From Bacteroidales bacterium (GTDB lineage Bacteria; Bacteroidota; Bacteroidia; Bacteroidales; ML635J-15), in contig JAQVEY010000217.1 in the NCBI GenBank assembly GCA_028697515.1, positions 1-5,144 on the forward strand: a DNA stretch of 5,144 bases. The letters run 5' to 3'. Both the position numbers and the translations under genes were made by a program. Each line of letters opens with the position of its first letter. Positions within the stretch are counted from its first letter, which is position 1. Below are positions 1 through 5,144 of the stretch, in pieces. The notes under the pieces were generated by a model. It ran no database searches. It saw nothing but the letters and a program-made list of their open reading frames with translations, and was not told the origin of the DNA.

Positions 1-1434
1 GAGATAACTTGTAAACTTTACTTTTGTAGCAAATGTTACAATAGCCTCTTCAGCAGGGTTCAAATTACATTCGTCAAAGTTATTAGGCTCGTATTTAAAG
101 AACCATGTTTCCGGTGTAGTATCATAAACAAATGTTAAAGAAAATTCGTCCGTCTCTCTGTTATCCCAACCTGTTTCGGGTTTTCTCCACCATACCCAAA
201 AAGGCTGCGACTGTCCTCTCGCCTCTATTAAATCGGGCCCGTAAGTGCTTCCTACGCCGGGAACCGCTCTGAGCAAAGGTTTTCTGTGCATTGCACCGAG
301 CGTCATAGTTATATCTTTTGTAACGGCCTGCTGTACTTCAGCATCCAACTGCTGTTTGTTTCCCGCCGATAAGCCCTGATAAGTATATTTTAATGTGGTT
401 AAATCAATTCCGAAAAGTGTTTTCGGCATTATAAATTTTACGGCTCCGCCGAAAGCGTCTGATATTTTTGTTCTGTCCTGTTTTATTACATATTGAGTGC
501 CGTTCGTTCCTGTTCCAACCGGAACTTCCGCATCAACATAATCGTATTCTTTATCTATTCTGAAAGGTCTGAACATAGCTCCAACCTGAAGAGTATTTCC
601 TTTGACATTAAAATCCGTGCTAAGTTCTGCCGTTCTCATTCTTTCATCGGGAGTTCCGTAAGGTATAATATGATCGGCATAGAAAAAATTTATATTGCTT
701 TGAAGAATATTTTTATATTTTAAATAAATGCCTCTTGTATAATCAAGAACCGGTTCTTCTCCGTATATCGCCGTAAACTCGCCCGCAGTTCCCTTCATAT
801 CCAGCTGAAACCATTCCGGAACCGTTTCGCCCGAAACTCTCAAATCGTTGTAAGCATCCGGACTAATCTGGTAGATATTAAACATATCTCCGTCATAGCG
901 CCAATCGTAATGCGACTGATTGCGGTAATACCCCAAACTTGCCCAGTCGTTATGCATTACTACTTTTGCCGTATTCCAAAAATATTTAGGAATTATCACC
1001 GAATTTTCGTACATTCTGTGTGCATTGTTTACGGTATTCCAGTATCTGTCCGCATATCCCATTAAAAAATCAAAACCGAACTGAGCATACACCCAATTTG
1101 TCGGTTTGAAAGCCACATCCAAAAATAAAGTTTGTCCCCAGTTATCACGCCAAGACTGGTCTTTTAACTTTGGATTTGTGGAATCGTATCTGAAATAATT
1201 TGTAAGATAATGATTTGTGGAATAGTTTGAAGAGGTATACCAACCGTCGCCCAACCTGTTGAATATTCCTTCAAGTAAAAGTTCTGCTCTTATTGAAATA
1301 TCCTGTACGCCCAAAGATTCGGCATCTATTGAACCGGAACGCCTGAAATCATTTCTGAAATATTCGGCATGCAATACAGAGACGCAAAACACGCTGAAAA
1401 ATAATACCGTTGAAAGTATGTTTTTGATTTTCAT
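1..1434 (-). CDS. Probable outer-membrane beta-barrel protein of unknown family, 3' end missing
   Basis: This frame is open from the ATG at 1434 to the left edge of the window: 478 codons, no stop, C-terminus not present. Residues 1-23 form a clear signal peptide: KIK at the N-terminus, a hydrophobic core of L, V, F and S, and a likely signal peptidase I site after LHA (A23, next residues EYF). The mature part is rich in Tyr, Phe and Trp (about 14 Trp). It shows many short alternating polar/aromatic stretches such as VYAQFGFDF, GIYLKYKN and NTLQVGAMFRPF, separated by Asn/Gly/Asp/Pro-rich loops, which is how outer-membrane beta strands and loops look. A dense aromatic patch, FWVWWRKP, lies near residue 408. 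I do not recognise the family and see no catalytic motif. The start is supported by the signal peptide and by a consensus promoter just upstream; there is no good Shine-Dalgarno. A porin or substrate-specific channel is the likeliest role, but this is inference. The gene lies 90 bp downstream of the autotransporter gene in the same direction. Confidence 0.85.
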   Translation of the reverse strand, partial: MKIKNILSTVLFFSVFCVSVLHAEYFRNDFRRSGSIDAESLGVQDISIRAELLLEGIFNRLGDGWYTSSNYSTNHYLTNYFRYDSTNPKLKDQSWRDNWGQTLFLDVAFKPTNWVYAQFGFDFLMGYADRYWNTVNNAHRMYENSVIIPKYFWNTAKVVMHNDWASLGYYRNQSHYDWRYDGDMFNIYQISPDAYNDLRVSGETVPEWFQLDMKGTAGEFTAIYGEEPVLDYTRGIYLKYKNILQSNINFFYADHIIPYGTPDERMRTAELSTDFNVKGNTLQVGAMFRPFRIDKEYDYVDAEVPVGTGTNGTQYVIKQDRTKISDAFGGAVKFIMPKTLFGIDLTTLKYTYQGLSAGNKQQLDAEVQQAVTKDITMTLGAMHRKPLLRAVPGVGSTYGPDLIEARGQSQPFWVWWRKPETGWDNRETDEFSLTFVYDTTPETWFFKYEPNNFDECNLNPAEEAIVTFATKVKFTSYL

Positions 1435-1441
1435 GCCAGCC

Positions 1442-1460
1442 TATTATAATTTTTATAATA
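1442..1460. repeat. 8-bp AT-only inverted repeat overlapping the -10 element
   Basis: TATTATAA (1442-1449) and TTATAATA (1453-1460) are perfect inverted copies separated by three T. The dyad covers the whole -10 hexamer and part of the spacer of the promoter for the third gene. It could be an operator half-site pair, or simply a result of A/T-only sequence, in which such dyads arise often by chance. No G or C supports it. Confidence 0.4.
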
Positions 1461-1472
1461 TTTGAATGTCAA
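1443..1472 (-). promoter_or_regulatory. Consensus sigma-70-type promoter of the downstream outer-membrane protein gene
   Basis: On the minus strand TTGACA (1472-1467) and TATAAT (1448-1443) are separated by exactly 18 bp; both hexamers match the consensus at 6 of 6 positions. Only eight bases (AGGCTGGC) separate the -10 element from the ATG at 1434. Normal start-site spacing puts transcription initiation at about 1436, leaving a leader of zero to a few bases. The spacer is A/T only apart from one C. This is the strongest promoter-like sequence in the window. It gives the third gene its own transcription independent of the autotransporter gene. Confidence 0.8.
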
Positions 1473-1524
1473 GCAATTTTTTACTTTTTACATATTTTTC
1501 ACAAGACATTTTTATGCCGATATA

Positions 1525-4302
1525 TTAAAAATTATATCTCAAATTTATTTGTCCGCCAAAACCCGTTCTGCCCATTGACCTTCCGAAGACATCGGCATTC
1601 ATCGTAAATTTTTCGCTGAAATATTTACTGATCCCTACTCCGTACTGCGCGTATGTTTCAATAGGCATATTCGGAAGCTTTGTATCATTTGCCTTAAAAT
1701 CCAAATCATCCATTAAATTCCATACGAGGCTTGCATTGGCATGCGTCTGAAAAGTTTTAGTCATATTTGCCACTATTTTTAAAGCCGGTTCAATTTGCAC
1801 CGGAGCAAGCAAATTCGTATCTACTTCTACGTTTGCATTAGTAGGACTTATAAAATCGTAACTTGCCATATTAATGTATGAAAGAGACAGGTTAAGAGTC
1901 GGCTGGAATTTAAATTTATTTTCATCGTCAAGATCAAAATTAAATCCGGTTTTTGAAGCTATGCCTCTTGTATATATCATTGCATTTTCGCGTCCGTATT
2001 CTCCTTCGCCCTGCCCGTTTATGAAACCGAAATTAACAGTTAGAGCCGAGAAAAATCTGTTTTTATATAAAGCTCCCGTAACGCCTAATACTGCGCCGTT
2101 CTGCGTTATTTTTGCGCCTTCGTATGTTTGTTCGGAAATATTATAAGAACCGTAGAAAGAGAAGTTGCCGAAAAAACTTCCGCCGGCTTCCATCGCTTCG
2201 GTGTCATAACCGAAATAAGCGCCGCTTGTCGTATTTGTTAATGTCAATAAATTATCAAGTTTTATATCTTCCTTAGAACCGTAATATCTTATCCATAACC
2301 CTTTTGCGTTATTATTGTTAACCGTATTGTCAACTATCTCAAACGCCTGTCTGTAAGATTCCAACTGTCCCAAATAGCCGCCGACCTGTACAAGAATGGG
2401 CGTAATAAATACAATCGGATTGTAATCGTACGTATAGTTAAAAGTTAAGACGCCGTTTTCATAATTTGTAAAATATTCAAATACCGGCCCCATAGCCGTC
2501 GTCTGGGTATATATTATTTTATCGGCTAAAGCGCCTTCGGCTATCGTAATTGAGGCCGTGTCATGTATGTCTTTAAGATCGTCATAAATATACAATCTGC
2601 TGACTTCAAGACTTCCGTTACCGGTACCCAGAGTTGACCCTACAAAATTATCGGCCTCTTTTTTTTTCAAAGAAACTCCGAGTTCCAGATACGAAGCTTC
2701 GCTGTCGGGCAGATTTAAATTTACGGCTATATCATCAATTTTGCCGTTTACAAGACTTAAAGTGGTATTGCCATGCATATTAAATTCAATATTATTAAAG
2801 AATACGGAATTATATCCCATCCATAAAGTTCCGCTTGAAAAATTTACGGTATTTCCTGAACCGGAAAAACCGCTTACGTCACTGTTTATCAATACTGTTG
2901 CGGTAGAATACAACAGACCGTTTATATTGATAATGTTGCCCGTTCCGCTTGACGATATCGCGCCGTAAAAAGCCGCTATGCTGTCCTGCGCGACGTCAAT
3001 ATTAAGAACCGACCCGTTTGCGCTTGATATCGTTCCGCCGAAAACAACCGCGGTATTTGTGCTTGATACAGCGAGATTTACCGTATTTGAACTTATCATC
3101 GCAATTGATGAAGAATTAACAAGATTCATTTCGCTTGAAAAAGTTTTTCCGTCAGTGATATTTATTTTACCCTGTCTTATGGTAGCCGTATTTGTTAAAT
3201 CCGAAAAAAGATTAAGTTCGCCGTTTCCTAAAATTATATTATTATTTACGGTTCCGGACGTAAAATTGACAACGCCGTTATTTGTTATGAATTTAACATC
3301 TATCTTATCCAAAGAAGTATTTAAAGTCCCCAAAGAAGCGACTGTTATTGTTGACTGCGTTATAAGAGCATTGTTAGTAAAAGTTCCTGAAGATATTCCG
3401 AATGTTCCTGTACCCGTAACATTCTGCAATATTGTTTCATCAACGCCTATAAAATAAATAGCGCCGTTATTTGTCAGTTCGGTATTAGCCATATTATTAA
3501 AATTTGCAAAACCTACAGTGATGGACCCGTTATTTACAAAACCGGCTCCTGCCGTTATATTACCGCTTGAAGAATTTATTACATTTGAGTTTATCCCGCC
3601 TGTAAATAAGATGCTTCCTTCATTGTTAATTTGGTTTGTAACCAAAACATCATCCGCACTTGTCATAAGAGTAGCCAATGATCCGATGTTTATTGTGTTT
3701 TGGTCAATTAAAAAACCGTCCGCATTTATAACAAATGCAACAGGAAGAATATTTAATACGCCGTCTCCGGAAATATTGTTATTATTTGTTCCGCCCGTAA
3801 ATTCAAGAGTTCCGTTATTAACTACGGCGCTTGAAGCTTTTATATCCGATGCGTTTGTATGGACGGTTGCGTTAGTGCTTATATATATACAATTTAAAAA
3901 ATCAAGTTGTGCATTATTGGTAACAGTTGAACTTGAACCTGCAATAAAATCATAAGCTTTTAAATCTTGGTTATTCGTCAAATTTATATTATTGACAGTT
4001 ATGCTTGAACCTGAAACATTAAGTTCTATTTCCTGATCGTTAATCCAGTTAGTTGAAGCTGTATCTGTTCCCCTAACTGTTAAGGAATTTGCTGTTATTG
4101 TTGAAAAAGTTACGGAAGAACCGCTTACTGAATTTACATAACCGGACCCGGTCATTGTACTTGTAAATACAGTATCCGATGAAATATCCGCGGAATATGT
4201 GTAATTTTCATCCGTGTTGCCGCCGGTAATTAAGGCAAAGCTTTTACTGTATGCGGCTGTTATTATTGTAAATAAACAAAATAAAAATAAGATTTTTTTC
4301 AT
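1525..4302 (-). CDS. Autotransporter (type Va secretion) with repetitive Ser/Thr/Asn-rich passenger
   Basis: This is a 925-residue surface protein that should export its own N-terminal passenger across the outer membrane. Residues 1-23 are a signal peptide (MKKILFLF then a hydrophobic core); cleavage is likely after AYS (19) or SFA (23). Residues of about 24-600 are a Ser/Thr/Asn/Gly-rich, nearly Cys-free passenger with repeats of a beta-helix type. Residues 628-659 are a linker (NPIVFITP, then GGYLGQLESYRQAFE), probably the helix that sits in the barrel pore. Residues of about 665-925 match a classical autotransporter beta-domain: GLWIRYYG opening, about 260 residues, many amphipathic strands, terminal RYNF ending in Phe, the usual BAM recognition end. 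I place the start at 4302 because the Shine-Dalgarno AGGAGA lies at 4318-4313 and the signal peptide begins there. An upstream in-frame ATG at 4332 would put that site inside the gene and add a non-signal N-terminus. I see no protease, lipase or other catalytic motif, so adhesion or surface display is the likeliest role. An A9 tract at codons 546-548 is a possible slippage site. Confidence 0.93.
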   Translation of the reverse strand: MKKILFLFCLFTIITAAYSKSFALITGGNTDENYTYSADISSDTVFTSTMTGSGYVNSVSGSSVTFSTITANSLTVRGTDTASTNWINDQEIELNVSGSSITVNNINLTNNQDLKAYDFIAGSSSTVTNNAQLDFLNCIYISTNATVHTNASDIKASSAVVNNGTLEFTGGTNNNNISGDGVLNILPVAFVINADGFLIDQNTINIGSLATLMTSADDVLVTNQINNEGSILFTGGINSNVINSSSGNITAGAGFVNNGSITVGFANFNNMANTELTNNGAIYFIGVDETILQNVTGTGTFGISSGTFTNNALITQSTITVASLGTLNTSLDKIDVKFITNNGVVNFTSGTVNNNIILGNGELNLFSDLTNTATIRQGKINITDGKTFSSEMNLVNSSSIAMISSNTVNLAVSSTNTAVVFGGTISSANGSVLNIDVAQDSIAAFYGAISSSGTGNIININGLLYSTATVLINSDVSGFSGSGNTVNFSSGTLWMGYNSVFFNNIEFNMHGNTTLSLVNGKIDDIAVNLNLPDSEASYLELGVSLKKKEADNFVGSTLGTGNGSLEVSRLYIYDDLKDIHDTASITIAEGALADKIIYTQTTAMGPVFEYFTNYENGVLTFNYTYDYNPIVFITPILVQVGGYLGQLESYRQAFEIVDNTVNNNNAKGLWIRYYGSKEDIKLDNLLTLTNTTSGAYFGYDTEAMEAGGSFFGNFSFYGSYNISEQTYEGAKITQNGAVLGVTGALYKNRFFSALTVNFGFINGQGEGEYGRENAMIYTRGIASKTGFNFDLDDENKFKFQPTLNLSLSYINMASYDFISPTNANVEVDTNLLAPVQIEPALKIVANMTKTFQTHANASLVWNLMDDLDFKANDTKLPNMPIETYAQYGVGISKYFSEKFTMNADVFGRSMGRTGFGGQINLRYNF
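2659..2667 (-). repeat. A9 homopolymer tract inside the autotransporter gene
   Basis: Nine consecutive A on the coding strand (nine T on the plus strand) encode Lys546-Lys548 as AAA AAA AAA. Loss of one A leads to TAG after six further codons beyond the tract; gain of one A leads to TAA after three codons. Either change would end the protein before the linker and barrel, which removes surface display. It is the longest single-base run I see in the coding sequence of this window. Confidence 0.9.
2880..3060 (-). repeat. Second passenger repeat family (about 30-residue units)
   Basis: Within residues of about 415-475 the passenger carries two or three degenerate units of the form A-x-F-x-G-x-I-S-S-x-x-G-x-x-x-N-I. 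The clearest are AVVFGGTISSANGSVLNI and AAFYGAISSSGTGNIININ; a weaker one follows at DVSGFSGSGNTVNF. Each unit would fit one coil of a parallel beta-helix. They differ from the Asn-rich units nearer the N-terminus. The similarity is at protein level and not clearly at DNA level, so this is old divergence and not a recent tandem expansion. Confidence 0.6.
3211..3830 (-). repeat. First passenger repeat family (NNxGxxxFTGG units)
   Basis: Between residues of about 158 and 364, four units share the core V/I-x-N-N/E-x-G-x-x-x-F-T/I-G/S-G. They are VVNNGTLEFTGGTNNNNI, INNEGSILFTGGINSNVI, LTNNGAIYFIGVDETIL and ITNNGVVNFTSGTVNNNI, spaced roughly 50-65 residues apart. Three are followed by a short G-x-G-x-L/F-N/G-I/L segment. 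Some are preceded by T-I-N/T-I/V...L-x-T...D. A shorter relative (VNNGSITVGFANFNN) lies between units two and three. The pattern fits coils of a right-handed beta-helix stalk, as in many autotransporter passengers. Confidence 0.75.
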
Positions 4303-4312
4303 CTTAATAAAA

Positions 4313-4318
4313 TCTCCT
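4313..4318 (-). promoter_or_regulatory. Shine-Dalgarno that decides the autotransporter start
   Basis: AGGAGA on the minus strand (4318-4313) stands 10 bases before the ATG at 4302, a workable spacing. It is the reason for choosing 4302 and not the in-frame ATG at 4332, which has no such site placed correctly in front of it. Confidence 0.8.
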
Positions 4319-4322
4319 GAAA

Positions 4323-4342
4323 ATATAATCAAAAGATTATAT
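4323..4342. repeat. 8-bp inverted repeat covering the autotransporter -10 element
   Basis: ATATAATC (4323-4330) and GATTATAT (4335-4342) are perfect inverted copies around AAAA. The dyad includes the -10 hexamer (4341-4336) and spans the predicted transcription start near 4329. It could be a repressor operator or a small hairpin at the 5' end of the message. Unlike the dyad at 1442-1460 it contains a C/G pair in each arm. Confidence 0.5.
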
Positions 4343-4364
4343 CATTTTTTACAACAAATAAAAA
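4336..4364 (-). promoter_or_regulatory. Putative promoter of the autotransporter gene
   Basis: A perfect TATAAT (4341-4336) lies on the minus strand, 33 bases before the ATG. At 17-bp spacing the -35 position is TTTTTA (4364-4359), a poor match that overlaps the T-run of the terminator just upstream. Transcription would begin near 4329 and give a leader of about 27 bases containing the Shine-Dalgarno. The strong -10 with a weak -35 suggests help from an activator, an A-tract (GTAAAAAATG in the spacer), or modest strength. Confidence 0.5.
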
Positions 4365-4401
4365 AACTCTTTGAACTTTAAATTATTCAAAGAGTTTTTT
4401 T
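4361..4401 (-). terminator. Intrinsic terminator after the OmpA-family gene, probably bidirectional
   Basis: AAAAAACTCTTTGAA (4361-4375) and TTCAAAGAGTTTTTT (4386-4400) form a perfect 15-bp stem with a 10-base loop; the pairing extends a few A/T pairs further out to 4356/4405. Read on the minus strand, the hairpin starts 19 bases after the stop codon at 4420 and ends in a run of seven T. It has T-runs on both strands, so it could also stop plus-strand transcripts. The G+C-containing core (CTCTTTGAA) is short, so the strength may be moderate. It separates the OmpA-family gene from the autotransporter gene. Confidence 0.85.
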
Positions 4402-4419
4402 ATTTTTAACATTATTCTA

Positions 4420-5144
4420 TTATTTGATTATTTCCGTTACAACTTCCTCTTCCTGAACAATTATCACTTCAACTCTGCGGTTTATCTCTCTGTTTGCCGG
4501 AGAATCATTAGGAACTAAATTTTCCGTTGATCCTTTGCCGATTACTGAAATTTTATTTTTAATTCCGTAATCTTTCTCCAAAGATTCCGCAACGGCATTT
4601 GCTCTTCCTTCAGAAAGTTTCTGGTTATAGGCAGGCGCTCCGAGATTATCACAATGGCCTTCTATTAACAATTCTGCGTCAGGATATCTCTGCAATTCTT
4701 TTATAACTTCCTGCAGGCTTGCTTTGCCTTTTTCCGTTAATTCCGTTGAATTAAACTTAAACTGCAGTTTGCTTGTTAATTCAACCTGTGTTATTTTTCT
4801 TTCCTTTATTTTCTTTGCTTCTTCCGCGCTTACTATTTTTGATTTCATACTGTCGTATTCTTTTTGCAATTGTTTCAATTCTTTTCTGAGACCTTCTGAA
4901 ACTTTCTTTTCATTTTCAAGTTTTGACTGCAATTCTTCGTCAACAACGGTAACAACATCCTGTTTTTCTTTTTTGGGGCATCCGAATTTATATGTCAAAC
5001 CTACATTTGCATATATCTCTTTTGATCTGTTTGCAAAATTAGTCTGACCGTTTGCAAATATCGTCCAGTCTTCAGACAATATATAATCGGCTCCAAGGCC
5101 GCCCGTTATTGAGAAAGGTGAAAGCGTTGCACTCTTAATTTTCA
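4420..5144 (-). CDS. OmpA-family outer-membrane protein with peptidoglycan-binding domain, 5' end missing
   Basis: This frame stays open to the right edge, giving 240 full visible codons; the true N-terminus lies outside the window. A TTG at 5079 could be mistaken for a start, but the 21 codons before it read on as barrel sequence. Visible residues of about 1-54 look like the last strands of an OmpA-type outer-membrane barrel (SITGGLGADYILSEDWTIFANG, then IYANVGLTYKFG). Residues 55-116 are a Lys/Glu/Gln-rich linker likely to form a coiled coil. Residues of about 117-235 are the OmpA C-terminal domain: QFKFNSTELT, EGHCDNLG, NQKLSEGRANAVAESL (exact fit to N-x2-LS-x2-RA-x2-V-x3-L) and NREINRRVEV. 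The diaminopimelate-contacting Asp (165, in GHCD) and Arg (180, in LSEGR) are both present at the family's 15-residue spacing. It should tie the outer membrane to peptidoglycan. An intrinsic terminator follows directly. Confidence 0.93.
   Translation of the reverse strand, partial: KIKSATLSPFSITGGLGADYILSEDWTIFANGQTNFANRSKEIYANVGLTYKFGCPKKEKQDVVTVVDEELQSKLENEKKVSEGLRKELKQLQKEYDSMKSKIVSAEEAKKIKERKITQVELTSKLQFKFNSTELTEKGKASLQEVIKELQRYPDAELLIEGHCDNLGAPAYNQKLSEGRANAVAESLEKDYGIKNKISVIGKGSTENLVPNDSPANREINRRVEVIIVQEEEVVTEIIK

Noticed and set aside
493..723. Short plus-strand open frame, and another at 1259-1465
   Set aside because: Both are antisense to the long open frame of the third gene, without a start signal or domain. 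The second also runs through the promoter region at 1443-1472.
1173..1223. 12-bp direct repeat GATTTGTGGAAT at 1173-1184 and 1212-1223
   Set aside because: It lies inside coding sequence and encodes two similar Ser-Thr-Asn turns; two short copies are not evidence of a mobile or regulatory element.
1445..1459. TATAAT sequences on the plus strand at 1445-1450 and 1454-1459 as a divergent promoter
   Set aside because: They come from the A/T-only dyad, have no fitting -35, and no plus-strand gene lies downstream.
2978..3457. A 159-codon open frame on the plus strand, antisense to the autotransporter
   Set aside because: It and the frames at 3518-3955, 2741-2968 and 1874-2146 lie opposite the clearly real autotransporter gene. 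They have no Shine-Dalgarno or recognisable domain, and their Val/Ile/Phe/Pro-rich content is the mirror of Asn/Thr/Ser-rich coding sequence.
4303..4332. Upstream in-frame ATG at 4332 as the autotransporter start
   Set aside because: It would place the AGGAGA Shine-Dalgarno inside the gene, lies at or before the predicted transcription start, and adds ten residues that spoil the signal peptide N-terminus.
4651..4653. Cys in place of Thr in the GHTD motif of the OmpA domain as an anomaly
   Set aside because: GHCD is common in this superfamily, for example in Pal lipoproteins, so it is not unusual.
4724..5047. Plus-strand open frame rich in Ser/Phe/Cys
   Set aside because: It is the antisense shadow of the Lys/Glu-rich coiled-coil linker of the OmpA-family protein; runs of TTT/TTC/TCT mirror AAA/GAA/AGA codons.
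5077..5079. TTG at 5079 as the start of the OmpA-family gene
   Set aside because: The same frame continues open to the window edge with beta-strand-like sequence before it, so the gene is cut by the edge and does not start here.

Overview
The window is AT-rich bacterial DNA carrying three genes, all on the minus strand. All three encode cell-envelope proteins of a diderm (Gram-negative-type) bacterium. Reading in the direction of transcription (right to left) they are: (1) the 3' part of an OmpA-family protein (4420-5144, cut by the right edge), with the last strands of an outer-membrane barrel, a charged coiled-coil linker and a complete OmpA/Pal-type peptidoglycan-binding domain; (2) a complete classical (type Va) autotransporter (1525-4302, 925 residues), with a signal peptide, a Ser/Thr/Asn-rich repetitive passenger, a helical linker and a C-terminal 12-strand-type barrel ending in Phe; (3) the first 478 residues of an unrecognised, Trp/Tyr-rich, probable outer-membrane beta-barrel protein (1-1434, cut by the left edge).

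The two intergenic gaps are short and appear to hold the control signals. The gap of about 117 bp between the OmpA gene and the autotransporter holds a 15-bp perfect-stem intrinsic terminator (4361-4401). Directly behind it lie a TATAAT -10 element inside an 8-bp dyad and a Shine-Dalgarno sequence that sets the autotransporter start at 4302. The 90-bp gap between the autotransporter and the third gene has no visible terminator. It carries a fully consensus promoter (TTGACA, 18 bp, TATAAT) so close to the ATG that the message should be leaderless or nearly so. The third gene can therefore be transcribed alone or by readthrough from the autotransporter.

Taxonomy is only an inference. The AT-rich composition, the Ser/Thr/Asn-rich autotransporter, and a linker of the form NP...P...Q.GGYL.QL.SY..AF resemble, from memory, autotransporters of Elusimicrobiota (Elusimicrobium/Endomicrobium-like, animal-gut or MAG lineages). 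No search was possible, so this is tentative.

I see no RNA genes, CRISPR array, insertion sequence or defence or mobile system. The most notable points are the near-leaderless consensus promoter, an in-frame A9 tract in the autotransporter that could switch off surface display by slippage, the two internal repeat families of the passenger, and the unidentified outer-membrane protein. I do not find convincing evidence for a new multi-gene system.
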